Positions 1-8,328 of a stretch of 64,000 nt of DNA are shown here, piece after piece. The notes under the pieces were generated by a model. The model made no database searches. It was not told the DNA's origin and saw nothing but the letters and a program-made list of their open reading frames with translations. Both the position numbers and the translations under genes were made by a program. Source of the stretch: JALZCH01 sp036387135 (GTDB taxonomy: Bacteria; Acidobacteriota; Blastocatellia; Pyrinomonadales; Pyrinomonadaceae); assembly GCA_036387135.1 (NCBI GenBank), contig DASVUH010000062.1, positions 1-64,000 of the forward strand, in the 5' to 3' direction. Positions within the stretch are counted from its first letter, which is position 1. The number at the start of each line of letters is the position of its first letter.

Positions 1-720
1 GCGCTCGAACGCCAGCTTGAATATCAAAGAAAAAAAGCCGAATCTTTGCGCGGCGAGGAAAGCAAAACTTTCGTGACTTTTTGGAGTAAGTCGCAGTTTA
101 AACGACAAATGCTCCAGAAAATTCGCCCGATCACGCCCGAATCCAAAGTTCTCGAAGTCGGTAGCGGCGCGCACGGTTTGATTTTCGGTTTCGGCGAATG
201 CGTCGGAGTCGGCGTTGATCCGCTTGCGGTTCATTACAAAAATCTTTTCCCGACGTGGCAAAAAAACGTGCCGACCGTTGCGGCAATCGGCGAGCAGCTT
301 CCGTTTGCGGACGCCGCGTTCGACGTTGTTTTGAGCGATAACGTCATTGACCACGCCGAAGCGCCCATCGAAATCATTTATGAACTGGTGCGCGTTTTAA
401 AACCCGGCGGTTTGTTGTATTTCACGGTCAACGTGCATCACCCGTTTTATTCTTTTGCCTCTGATTTACACGGCTTTTGGAACGCGCTCGGTGTTCCGCT
501 TGAGCTTTCGGCTTTTGCCGACCACACAGTTCATTTGACGCCCGAAAAGGTGAGCAAGATTTTCAATGAATTGCCGCTTGAGATTTTGGAACAGAAAAAC
601 AACGTCGCCGAAACAAAACGAAATCAAAAGCAGGCAAAGATGCGCAATTTTGACGCGGGACTAAAAAAACTGTTTTATAAAAACGCTTTGTTTGAATTAA
701 CCGCCATTCGGAAAAATTAA
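1..720 (+). CDS. Class I SAM-dependent methyltransferase, 5' end outside window
   Basis: The frame is open from the first base of the window, so the true start probably lies upstream; a TTG at 46 is the first possible start inside the window. The glycine-rich SAM-binding motif I (LEVGSGAHG) is followed by an acidic residue at the end of strand 2 (VGVDP). The motif LPFADAAFDVVLSDNVIDH and the post-motif VLKPGGLLYF are typical of Methyltransf_11 proteins. The substrate cannot be read from the sequence. The next gene starts 5 bp downstream on the same strand, so the two are probably co-transcribed, perhaps with genes upstream of the window. Confidence 0.8.
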   Translation, partial: ALERQLEYQRKKAESLRGEESKTFVTFWSKSQFKRQMLQKIRPITPESKVLEVGSGAHGLIFGFGECVGVGVDPLAVHYKNLFPTWQKNVPTVAAIGEQLPFADAAFDVVLSDNVIDHAEAPIEIIYELVRVLKPGGLLYFTVNVHHPFYSFASDLHGFWNALGVPLELSAFADHTVHLTPEKVSKIFNELPLEILEQKNNVAETKRNQKQAKMRNFDAGLKKLFYKNALFELTAIRKN

Positions 721-725
721 AGATT

Positions 726-1511
726 GTGAATTTCAAACAGTTTCGTTTAAAAATTAGTCTTTTATTTTTCCTTGTTTGTTTGCCCCTTTTGCTGTCAAAT
801 TTGACAGCCTGCGTACGGACTTCAACTCAAAAATCCAGTCTCTCCGACTTTCCGCCCGTTATTTTGTGGGCATGGGAACGAGAGGAAAACCTCGAATTTC
901 TCGATGCTAAAAAATACGGCGTGGCTTTTCTGGCGCAAACTCTGGAGTTGAAAAGCGACGAAATCATCGTAAATCCGCGCCGCCAGCCGCTGCGTGTTTC
1001 ACCTGAAATTGTTTTGATTGCAGTCACGCGCGTCGAATCTGTCGAATCACCCTCGCTTTCGGACAAGCAGAAAAATGGAATCATCAGTTCGGTTCTAAAA
1101 ACGCTGGAATTAAAGAACGTGCGCGCCGTGCAGATTGATTTTGACGCAGCCCTCTCGCAGCGAGATTTTTATCAAAGTCTGTTAAAAGATTTGCGAAACA
1201 AACTGCCGGAAACGACGCCGCTTTCGGTTACGGCGCTGGCGTCGTTTTGCATCGGCGACCGCTGGCTTTTTGAAGCTCCGGTTGATGAAGCCGTGCCCAT
1301 GATTTTTCGGATGGGCGCGGATGATCAAGCCGTGAAAAATTATCTGGCAAACGGCGGTGATTTCAAAGTTAAAATTTGCCGGCAAAGCTACGGCGTCTCA
1401 CTCGATGAAGCGGTACGAATGAATTTCGATAAATCGCGGCGGCTCTATGTTTTTAATCCGTTGCAATGGAAGCCCGCAGATATGGCGAAAATCGAGGAAA
1501 ATTTCAAATAA
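726..1511 (+). CDS. DUF3142-like secreted lipoprotein
   Basis: GTG start 5 bp after the methyltransferase. The N-terminus has a positively charged start, a hydrophobic stretch and a lipobox ending in LTAC (Cys about residue 29), so the product is probably a lipoprotein. The rest resembles the DUF3142 family as I know it: a WAWER start to the globular part, VQIDFDA followed by SQRDFYQSLL, LSVTALASFCIGDRWL, EAVPMIFRMG and a C-terminal RLYVFNPLQW. Such a layout suggests a TIM-barrel-like glycosidase-type fold, but no activity is established. The family assignment rests on motif memory only. Confidence 0.65.
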   Translation: MNFKQFRLKISLLFFLVCLPLLLSNLTACVRTSTQKSSLSDFPPVILWAWEREENLEFLDAKKYGVAFLAQTLELKSDEIIVNPRRQPLRVSPEIVLIAVTRVESVESPSLSDKQKNGIISSVLKTLELKNVRAVQIDFDAALSQRDFYQSLLKDLRNKLPETTPLSVTALASFCIGDRWLFEAPVDEAVPMIFRMGADDQAVKNYLANGGDFKVKICRQSYGVSLDEAVRMNFDKSRRLYVFNPLQWKPADMAKIEENFK

Positions 1512-1530
1512 AAGGCGGAAATCAGCCGCA

Positions 1531-1628
1531 AACTATCAACTATAAACTGTGAACTATAAACTGAGTTGCAAAGAAACGATGGTTTTCTGCAATACAGTTG
1601 ATAGTTGATAGTTGACAGTTTATAGTTC
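1531..1628. repeat. Heptamer-array hairpin between convergent genes
   Basis: Two arms of imperfect 7-bp tandem units face each other. The left arm (1531-1569) is built of units like AACTATA/AACTGTG; the right arm (1590-1628) of AGTTGAT/AGTTGAC/AGTTTAT. The arms are largely reverse complementary around a short loop. The element fills most of the gap between two convergent genes and could act as a bidirectional terminator. It belongs to the window-wide set of such arrays. Confidence 0.8.
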
Positions 1629-1688
1629 GCTTTTTTCACTTGCGAGATAGACCTGTAAAAACGCCGACAAAACTCATTCCGCCGAACA

Positions 1689-2261
1689 TCAGCGATACCA
1701 CGAAACAATCGTATAACGCTCGCCGCCGCTCACCGGAGTTACTTCGTGCGTTGTCTCGGCTCGAAAAGCAACGAGATTTCCCGGCTGCGGCTCGGCGGCG
1801 CGGCGATAAGAATAATTCGGAAAGCCGCCGTGAAAAACAAGCTCTCCGCCTTGATAAGTGCCCGGTTGGGATTCCACGGATTGAGCGTTTAAAAAGATGA
1901 CGATTGAGATTTTACGAAATCTCGTCTCATCGTAAATGAGCGGCGTGTTCCCGTCCTGATGCGCGACGAAAAAATCTCCGGTTTGATAACGCAGAAATTG
2001 CGGCTCTTCGCATTCGTTGAGCGTTACATCGAACTGCTTTTCGATCTTTTCCCGGCAATCAAGCAATAACTCGCTGACTAACTTTCTCGTCTCGGAAGGA
2101 ACGTCAACGCGCGACACTTTTCGCACCAGAGGCTCAACCGTTCCGCCGGACTCTTTGCCGTAAACCGTTGCTGCGGTGTTTGCGCCGGTACGGATTTCCG
2201 CCAAAATCTTTTCCCGCGCCGCAACGTCAAGAAAATCGCTGATTTCGAGTAATTCAACCAT
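1689..2261 (-). CDS. 2OG-Fe(II) oxygenase, prolyl-4-hydroxylase-like
   Basis: A 190-residue single-domain protein with the complete iron and co-substrate site of the P4H/PKHD-type 2-oxoglutarate oxygenases. The HxD pair is in FVAHQDGN (His101, Asp103), the distal histidine in TTHEVTPV (His172), and the 2OG-binding arginine in GERYTIVSWY (Arg182). GELVFHGG before the distal His is also typical. It would hydroxylate a side chain or small molecule using O2 and 2-oxoglutarate; the substrate is unknown. The gene follows the M16 operon by 11 bp on the same strand and may be its last gene. Confidence 0.8.
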   Translation of the reverse strand: MVELLEISDFLDVAAREKILAEIRTGANTAATVYGKESGGTVEPLVRKVSRVDVPSETRKLVSELLLDCREKIEKQFDVTLNECEEPQFLRYQTGDFFVAHQDGNTPLIYDETRFRKISIVIFLNAQSVESQPGTYQGGELVFHGGFPNYSYRRAAEPQPGNLVAFRAETTHEVTPVSGGERYTIVSWYR

Positions 2262-2272
2262 CTGATTTAAAA

Positions 2273-3853
2273 CTATTTCGCCGCTCGCGCTGTTTTCGCT
2301 TTTCGCAAATCTTCGCGGTTTAAATCAAGCTCGGACGCCGGAATAACTTCGGTTTTTATCGCCGGAAAACGCTTTTGCAAATCGGGCAAAAACTTTTTGG
2401 CATCGCCTGCGATAACGATGTTTATTGTCGTCTCTTTAAATAAATTCCGCACAAACTCGCGCGCCGAAGCGTCGCTTACCTTTTGGACATTTTGAACGAA
2501 TCGGTTAATTTCATCTAACTCCAAATAGTACAAAGCCAGTTCGCCGATTTGTCGAACCAATCCGTTGGTTGTTTCCAAATCCCGAGAAAATTCACCGATT
2601 AAAACCAGCTTACGCGGCGTCAATTCGGATTCCGTAATTTGTTCTTTTGCCAGTCGTTCAAATTCATTGACCATAATTTGAGCGACTTCCGGCGCTGATT
2701 CGTTTTTGGTTTGCGTTCGAGCTAAGAAAATGCCGCCCGCCAGAAGCGCTGATAAATCGCTTCCCGCGCCGTAACTCAAACCTCGCCTGATGCGTATTTC
2801 CTGATTCAGCCGCGCCGAGTAACCGCCGCCTAAAACCGAGTTGGCGACAATGGCTTGATAATAATTTTTGTCGTGTCTGGCGAGCAGGCTCGGCTGCCCG
2901 ACTGCAACCGCAGCCTGTCCGGCGTCCGGTAAATCCACAACAGTAATCTTTTGAACTTTTGGCTCTCTGGTTTCAGACGCGGCTGCCCCCTGAATCATGG
3001 TAATAATTCCCGGCTCCTTTGGCGGAGTATTCGGATACTTTCCTACTCGTACCGGCGGAGTTTTCGCCCAACCTGAGAAATATTTATTAGCCAATGCAAA
3101 AGCAGTGTCAGGCGCAATATCGCCCGCGATAACAAGAACGGCATTATCCGCTTTGTAATGTTTGTTGTGCAGATTGACTAAATTTGCCCGCGCTATTCGC
3201 TTGATGCTTTCGGGCGTTCCGGTGAGCGGGTAGGCATAAGGTTCGCCAATAGCACCGTAAAGTATTACGCGATTAGCTACAAGATTGGCGAGGGTTGCGG
3301 GCTGCTTGAAATTCACGCTTAATTCATCCAGCAATTGCGTTTTGTAGCGATTTATTTCAGCAGGCGAAAAAACCGGATTTAAAGCAACATCAGCCATAAT
3401 CGCAATTGCTTTATCAATTTTGTCGGACATTGCGCGCACGGTCACGCTCGAATAATCCCAATCCGCGCCGGATTCGATTGAGCCGCCGAGAAATTCTATT
3501 TCTTCGGCGATTTTTGATGCAGAACGAGTGCGCGTGCCTTTGGTTAAAAGCTCTGCGGTCATATCAGCCGCGCCCGCCAGCGTTTTCGGATCAACTTCGC
3601 CGCCCGATTTAATCATCAGCTCGGCAGTCACAAGCGGCACGTTTTTCGTCTGAACGACAATCACGCGCAAACCGTTTCGCAGAGTTTTTTCAACCGGCTG
3701 CGGAATCTGCGCTTCACGCGGCGCGCCCGGTTTCGGCGCCTGTTCCTGCGCGAAAACATTAACGCCGGAAAAAACCATAGAGGCATAGAGACACAGAGCA
3801 AATTCAAGAAATAAACAGCCAACTTTGAACTTTGAACTTTGAACCTTGAACAT
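2273..3853 (-). CDS. M16 family peptidase, non-catalytic partner
   Basis: A 526-residue exported M16 (insulinase/processing-peptidase) protein. It aligns in outline with the upstream M16 gene (conserved starts such as LRNGLRVIVV, and a second M16 domain with NSVLGGGYSARLNQEIR) but has AADMTAELL where the catalytic HxxEH belongs. It is therefore presumably the inactive half of a heterodimer. Its ATG overlaps the upstream gene's stop by one base (TAATG at 3855-3851), so translation is probably coupled. The first 35 residues are odd: residues 2-10 are encoded by a 7-bp array, and part of the signal peptide by an 8-bp array. Confidence 0.9.
   Translation of the reverse strand: MFKVQSSKFKVGCLFLEFALCLYASMVFSGVNVFAQEQAPKPGAPREAQIPQPVEKTLRNGLRVIVVQTKNVPLVTAELMIKSGGEVDPKTLAGAADMTAELLTKGTRTRSASKIAEEIEFLGGSIESGADWDYSSVTVRAMSDKIDKAIAIMADVALNPVFSPAEINRYKTQLLDELSVNFKQPATLANLVANRVILYGAIGEPYAYPLTGTPESIKRIARANLVNLHNKHYKADNAVLVIAGDIAPDTAFALANKYFSGWAKTPPVRVGKYPNTPPKEPGIITMIQGAAASETREPKVQKITVVDLPDAGQAAVAVGQPSLLARHDKNYYQAIVANSVLGGGYSARLNQEIRIRRGLSYGAGSDLSALLAGGIFLARTQTKNESAPEVAQIMVNEFERLAKEQITESELTPRKLVLIGEFSRDLETTNGLVRQIGELALYYLELDEINRFVQNVQKVSDASAREFVRNLFKETTINIVIAGDAKKFLPDLQKRFPAIKTEVIPASELDLNREDLRKAKTARAAK
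3778..3851. repeat. Octamer and heptamer arrays inside a signal-peptide coding region
   Basis: 3821-3851 is four head-to-tail units of AACTTTG (the last is AACCTTG), reading FKVQSSKFKV in frame on the minus strand. Just inside it, 3778-3806 consists of 8-bp units of the type CATAGAGG/CATAGAGA/CACAGAGC. Both lie within the first 75 bases of the M16 partner gene. There is no opposing arm, so this is a single-arm version of the arrays found elsewhere in the window. Confidence 0.75.
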
Positions 3854-5223
3854 TATTTGGCGTCTCCTTTTGCCGGTTCGTTTTGATAATTAATGACGAC
3901 GCGGTTTGTGTCGGTAAAATATTTTTGCATCACGCGCTGCACGTCTGCGGCGGTGACGCGGCGAAGTTTTTCAATCGCGTTGTTGGCTTCCGCGGCGTTT
4001 CCGAGAATCAGCTCCGCGCGCCCCAAAGCGACGGCTTTTCCTTCGTTGGTTTCGCGTTCGGCGAACGTGTTGGTGATAATTTGATTTTTCGCTTTTTCGA
4101 TTTCAGCAGCCGTCGGCGCGGCAGTTTGAATTTTCTTTAATTCCGCGAGCAAGGATTTTTCCACATCCGCGATTTTCTTGCCGCTCGCGGCAATCGCATA
4201 AAAAACCATCAAGCCTTTGTCGGCGCGGTCGTCAACATAAAACGCGGCTTCCTGCGCAATTTGCTGTTTGTAAATCAATTCCTGATAAAGACGCGAAGAT
4301 TCGCCGCCCGATAAAATGTTTTCGGCAATTTCGAGCGCGGGCAAATCCGCATCATTCGCTTTCGGCGCGAGATACGTAATCGCAATCGCCGGCAGCGGCA
4401 CGTTCGGCGCGTTTACCGTAAAACGCTTTTCTTCAGTGCGCGTGGGTTCTTCAACTACAACGCGCTGAATCTTTGTGTCATTTCCTTCGATTCGCCCAAA
4501 ATATTTATCAACAAAACGGTTGAGCTGATTCTGTTCAAAATCGCCGACGACAATCAAAATCGCATTATCCGGGCGATAAAAAACCTCGTAAAACGAGCGA
4601 ACATCTTCGAGCGAAGCGGCGTCCAAATCTTCAATCGAACCGATTCCCGGACGTTTGTAAGGATGTAGGGCGAAAGATTTGCGCTCGATTTCATAATAAA
4701 GCCTGCCGTAAGGCGGATTTAAAACGCGGAAACGAAATTCTTCCTTCACGACATCGCGCTCGGATTTAAAATTCTCCTCCACAACATTCAGATTTACCAT
4801 CCGTTCGGCTTCCGCCCAGAGCAGCGTTTCGAGATAATTAGACGGAACGACTTCGTAATAATTCGTAAAATCATCGTAGGTCGAAGCGTTGTTCCAGCCG
4901 CCGACATCTTCGGTCAAACGGTCGAACATCTCGCTTTTCATATTTTTGGTTGATTTGAACATCAGATGTTCAAAAAGGTGTGCAAATCCGCTTCGACCGG
5001 CGGGATCGTCTTTGCTCCCGACTCGATACCAAACCTGAACCGTAACGGTCGGACTCGAATGGTCTTCGAGAGAGATAACTTTGAGACCGTTTTTCAAAGC
5101 TCTTTCTTTAAAATTTAGCGGTTTGACGTTGATTTGCGCTTTGGTTGAAATTGCGCCCGAAACGACGAAAGCAAATAGCCACAACAATAAAATCTTTCGC
5201 ATTTTGTTTTGATTCTCTGACAA
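3853..5223 (-). CDS. M16 family zinc metallopeptidase, catalytic subunit
   Basis: A 456-residue exported peptidase with an N-terminal signal peptide (hydrophobic stretch LLLWLFAFVVSGAIS). It carries the inverted zinc motif HxxEH (FAHLFEHLMF) and the downstream conserved glutamate region (EEFRFRVLNPPYGRLYYE). The second M16 domain follows (YRPDNAILIVVGDF, then SGGESSRLYQELI). It is first in the operon and its stop overlaps the start of the inactive partner, the usual arrangement for bacterial M16 heterodimers acting in the periplasm. The substrate is unknown. Confidence 0.92.
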   Translation of the reverse strand: MSENQNKMRKILLLWLFAFVVSGAISTKAQINVKPLNFKERALKNGLKVISLEDHSSPTVTVQVWYRVGSKDDPAGRSGFAHLFEHLMFKSTKNMKSEMFDRLTEDVGGWNNASTYDDFTNYYEVVPSNYLETLLWAEAERMVNLNVVEENFKSERDVVKEEFRFRVLNPPYGRLYYEIERKSFALHPYKRPGIGSIEDLDAASLEDVRSFYEVFYRPDNAILIVVGDFEQNQLNRFVDKYFGRIEGNDTKIQRVVVEEPTRTEEKRFTVNAPNVPLPAIAITYLAPKANDADLPALEIAENILSGGESSRLYQELIYKQQIAQEAAFYVDDRADKGLMVFYAIAASGKKIADVEKSLLAELKKIQTAAPTAAEIEKAKNQIITNTFAERETNEGKAVALGRAELILGNAAEANNAIEKLRRVTAADVQRVMQKYFTDTNRVVINYQNEPAKGDAK

Positions 5224-5316
5224 AAAATTCTGTATTTACGGGAGATGTCTGCAATTTGTTTTCGATGAAGATTTAAAGACTGCGGTTTGCGCTTTTTGCA
5301 TTTATCTGAAAACAAA

Positions 5317-5356
5317 TGCCGAGAGCGATGCGTTAAGCGCGCATCAACTCTCGGCA
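5317..5356 (-). terminator. Terminator-like hairpin after HU gene
   Basis: A perfect 9-bp stem TGCCGAGAG/CTCTCGGCA encloses a second 6-bp stem GATGCG/CGCATC. On the minus strand it is followed by TTTGTTTTC. It lies 42 bases past the stop of the HU-like gene, separating it from the M16 operon. Confidence 0.75.
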
Positions 5357-5397
5357 AATTTAAAATTCAACTTGTTTAAAATTCCAATCGAAGCGCT

Positions 5398-5763
5398 TTA
5401 ACTGCCGCCGCCGATTGAGTCTTTCATTGATTTACCGACGCGGAATTTCAGCGTGGTTTTAGCCGGAATTTTAATCGGGTCGCCGGTCGCCGGATTGCGT
5501 CCTTCGCGTGCCTTTCGCTCGGAAAGAACCAGCTTGCCAAAGCCCGGCAGAGTAAATTCGCCGTTTTTCTTAACTTCGCTCATTGCGAGGTTAGCCAATT
5601 CGTTTACAAACTCTTTAGCGGCGGCACGTTTCATACCGGATTTGTCCGCTAAGTGATTGATGATTTCGGTTTGCGTCATTCGTTTTTTCGCGGCTCCACC
5701 GCCGCCGCCTTTTGACGAACCGCCGCCTTTTCCTGAACCTGATGAACCTTTTTTAGCTGCCAT
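5398..5763 (-). CDS. HU-family DNA-binding protein with Gly/Lys-rich N-terminal tail
   Basis: A 121-residue nucleoid-associated protein. Residues about 29-118 form a complete HU/IHF domain: MTQTEIINHLADKSG at the start, LPGFGKLVLSERKAREGRNP with the DNA-inserting arm, then IPAKTTLKFRVGKSMKD. Residues 1-28 are an added low-complexity tail rich in Gly, Ser and Lys. This is unlike plain 90-residue HU and similar in spirit to basic-tailed histone-like proteins. A GGAGG lies 13 bases before the ATG. It is monocistronic, with its own downstream terminator. Confidence 0.93.
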   Translation of the reverse strand: MAAKKGSSGSGKGGGSSKGGGGGAAKKRMTQTEIINHLADKSGMKRAAAKEFVNELANLAMSEVKKNGEFTLPGFGKLVLSERKAREGRNPATGDPIKIPAKTTLKFRVGKSMKDSIGGGS

Positions 5764-5939
5764 TTTAGGGATTCTACCTCCAAAAGTTTTGAAATGATTT
5801 TAAGTTAATCGCCGCTTTCTTCGAGAAAAAGCAAAAGCCAAAAACTGCAGGAATCAGCCGTTTGACTCGAAAAGCATAACCGGCGCGCGTTTGCATCCAA
5901 CGATTTTGATTGTTTTGTTCACCGGAAAATTTAAATTAA

Positions 5940-6013
5940 TCGGGGCGGCAGGATTCGAACCTGCGACCTCTGGTTCCCAAAACCAGCGCGATACCGGGCT
6001 ACGCTACGCCCCG
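5940..6013 (-). tRNA. tRNA-Pro (anticodon UGG)
   Basis: The minus strand folds as a standard tRNA. It has a 7-bp acceptor CGGGGCG/CGCCCCG, anticodon stem CTGGT/ACCAG around the loop TTTGGGA (anticodon TGG), and T stem GCAGG/CCTGC with TTCGAAT. The discriminator is A at 5940. The CCA end is not encoded; the bases after the discriminator are TTA. Confidence 0.95.
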
Positions 6014-6077
6014 TTTCTCTAAATTTCTCGGCTGTTATTCCTCATCGCACTCAAAAGATGCTTACAAATAGCGGATT

Positions 6078-6722
6078 TTATTCCGTTAAACCCGCACGGT
6101 CAAGGGAAATTTTGAAAAAATCGCCTAAAAATCGAATAATTTTGCGTGTTGCGCGCCCGCGATGGCTTATTTCCTGCTTTATATTTTCCGGCAGCTCGCC
6201 AAAAGTCTTTCGGAAATTTTCCGGCACAAAAATCGGATCATAACCGAAACCGTTGTTTCCCTGAGGCTTATCTGCAATCAATCCTTCGCACATCCCGATT
6301 TCGAGGCGAATGATTTCGCCGTCCGGCGCGGCGAGCGCAATCGCGCAGACAAATCTGGCTTTTCTTTCACAATCGCCGGTTTTTTTCAGCTCCGCTAACA
6401 GTTTTTCAATCTTTTCCGCATTTGAAGCCGTTTCTCCGCCATAACGCGCCGAAAAAACGCCGGGCGCATTCCTGAGCGCTTCGACCTCCAAACCGGAATC
6501 GTCCGCCAAAGTCCAAAGTCCGGTTTGCAGAGCGTAACCGGCGGCTTTTAATTTCGCGTTTTCCTCAAAGCTCGTTCCGGTTTCCGCGACTTCTCCAATA
6601 TTATGAAAATCTTTTAGCCCGCAAATCTCAATCGGCAGTTCTTTTAAAAGCTCCGCAAATTCGCGCACTTTGCCTGCGTTTCCGGTTGCAATCAAAATTT
6701 TATCCGGTTTTTCGACGTTCAT
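6078..6722 (-). CDS. rdgB: XTP/dITP diphosphatase (RdgB/HAM1)
   Basis: Hydrolyses non-canonical purine triphosphates (XTP, dITP, ITP) to monophosphates, cleaning the nucleotide pool. Family hallmarks are present in order: ILIATGNAGKVREF at the N-terminus, TGTSFEENAKLKA, LADDSGLEVEAL, GVFSARYGGE, GFGYDPIFVPE and the C-terminal SHRGRA. At 214 residues it is slightly longer than the usual 195-205. It is divergent from the next gene and has the tRNA downstream on the same strand. Confidence 0.93.
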   Translation of the reverse strand: MNVEKPDKILIATGNAGKVREFAELLKELPIEICGLKDFHNIGEVAETGTSFEENAKLKAAGYALQTGLWTLADDSGLEVEALRNAPGVFSARYGGETASNAEKIEKLLAELKKTGDCERKARFVCAIALAAPDGEIIRLEIGMCEGLIADKPQGNNGFGYDPIFVPENFRKTFGELPENIKQEISHRGRATRKIIRFLGDFFKISLDRAGLTE

Positions 6723-6852
6723 CTCAAATTCACTCTATAAAATTTTGTTTGCAACTTGAAAGCCCAAACATTTAAACTCTTTATGACAGGATTCGCGCTG
6801 CAAAAGCTGCGAACCCGCCAAACCACGAAGTCGTTTTCGACAGGAAAATATT

Positions 6853-8163
6853 TTGGTTCCAACGTCGCCCATCTCAAATTTAGCCGTTATAAATCCAACT
6901 TTAGAATCTTCGCCCGTTGCGAATTTCGACGGCGCTGATACGCCGCTGCTCGCACTACGGCGGGAATTATCGTTGTGGCTGGCGGCAATTGCAAAATTCG
7001 TCGAACCGGAAAATTACTCGTTCAAAGACGCGGACGCCAAAAACGCCGCGCGGCAGGATTGGTCGAACGAGCTGCGCGCCTTGCGTTATTCGTTAATGCG
7101 CGCCGCGCTTCTCACGTCGCAATTGGCTGCGAAATTTAAAACGCCCGAATTTGAAGTCCTGCCCGCTGAACTCGAAGCAAAAGAATTTGCCGAGCTGTAT
7201 TTGATTCTCAGCCGGTTTTCAATTGTTTGCGACCGCTTGCTGGCAGTTCAGCCGTTGGATTATTACGGCTGGTCGAATTTTTGTGATTCGCTGAAAAACA
7301 ATCTCGATAAAACGACGTTGCCGCTAAAGCTGATTTCGACTGATTACGCCGCACTTCCCGAATCGCTAATCGTCTTAAATCGAACCGCAAAAGCTCGGCA
7401 TCCGTTCGGCAAAGAAGTTTTGGAAACGATTGCCCGTTTAAACCGCCTGCTCGAAATTTTGAGAATCATCGGAAACAAGCTCGAAAATGATTTGCCGCTC
7501 AAAAACTCGCTCTTATTTTTTTCTCTGATTCACGGCGAAACCAAAGATTTGACGCGCTTTATCGAACAGCGCCTGTTGCGCTCGATGCCGCCGGAAAACG
7601 AGTTTTTCGATTTGCTCGACGGAACAATTTATATCATTTCTCTGGAGCTTAAAAAAGTTTACTCGCGCGAGTTAAAAGGAGTTCTCGACTTGCGCCCGGC
7701 ACCGCAGGTCGTCGCCCGCGTCGAAACTTCGCACGGTCTTTTGCAGGATTGTTTCCAACAGTCAATCATTCTGCTCGCAGAGGCTTTCGACCCGGAAATC
7801 GAAGGCTGGCGGATTTTCCCGAATTACCAAACCCGGCTCGAACAATCGCTCGTTTTGCGCCTCGACCTTTGGAACGCGCTGCAAAACGTTCAGCGAGCCG
7901 AAAAGTCGCCCGACACATTTTCCGCCGAAAAACTGAGAAAATCGCTCGAACATCTGCGAAACAGTTCACTTTATTTTTTGATGTTCAAAGACTGCGAGCC
8001 GACCGAGCGTTTTATCGAAGAAATCCTGCAAACCAAACGCCTTCAAGACATCACGCACGTTTTACACCGTTTCGGCGCTTATCTCGAAACTTTGCTCGGA
8101 CAAGTAAATATGCGCGGCGTTCTGGCAAATCATCCGTTTGATTATCCGAAAATCGAAGATTAA
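6853..8163 (+). CDS. Unrecognised 436-residue helical protein
   Basis: I do not recognise a family. The likely start is a TTG with AGGA about 8 bases upstream; no ATG lies near the start of the conserved-looking sequence. The product has no signal peptide or membrane segment. It is rich in Leu, Glu, Arg and Phe with long amphipathic helices throughout, for example around LRYSLMRAALLTSQLAAKF and ILRIIGNKLEN. The codon use fits a real gene. It stands alone, divergent from rdgB and convergent with gatA. A helical scaffold or regulatory role is only a guess. Confidence 0.6.
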   Translation: MVPTSPISNLAVINPTLESSPVANFDGADTPLLALRRELSLWLAAIAKFVEPENYSFKDADAKNAARQDWSNELRALRYSLMRAALLTSQLAAKFKTPEFEVLPAELEAKEFAELYLILSRFSIVCDRLLAVQPLDYYGWSNFCDSLKNNLDKTTLPLKLISTDYAALPESLIVLNRTAKARHPFGKEVLETIARLNRLLEILRIIGNKLENDLPLKNSLLFFSLIHGETKDLTRFIEQRLLRSMPPENEFFDLLDGTIYIISLELKKVYSRELKGVLDLRPAPQVVARVETSHGLLQDCFQQSIILLAEAFDPEIEGWRIFPNYQTRLEQSLVLRLDLWNALQNVQRAEKSPDTFSAEKLRKSLEHLRNSSLYFLMFKDCEPTERFIEEILQTKRLQDITHVLHRFGAYLETLLGQVNMRGVLANHPFDYPKIED

Positions 8164-8192
8164 ATTTACTGGTTTTGACGTTAAGGATTATT

Positions 8193-8290
8193 GAACCGCC
8201 GAAACGCAGAGACGCTGAGTTTTATAACAAAAGAGATAAAAAGAATGCTTTCTCTTTTTTCCTACCTCGGCGTCTCTGCGTTGAAAAATT
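8193..8290. repeat. Octamer-type inverted repeat between convergent genes
   Basis: The outer arms AACGCAGAGACGCTGAG and CTCGGCGTCTCTGCGTT pair over 17 bases with one mismatch; each arm is two 8-bp units of the ACGCAGAG type. An inner AAAAGAGA/TCTCTTTT pairing extends the fold. It lies between the 436-residue gene and gatA, which converge, so a terminator role is possible. Confidence 0.75.
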
Positions 8291-8328
8291 TTCTTACCAT
8301 GAATTTACTTTAAATTTGAAATTGCTCG

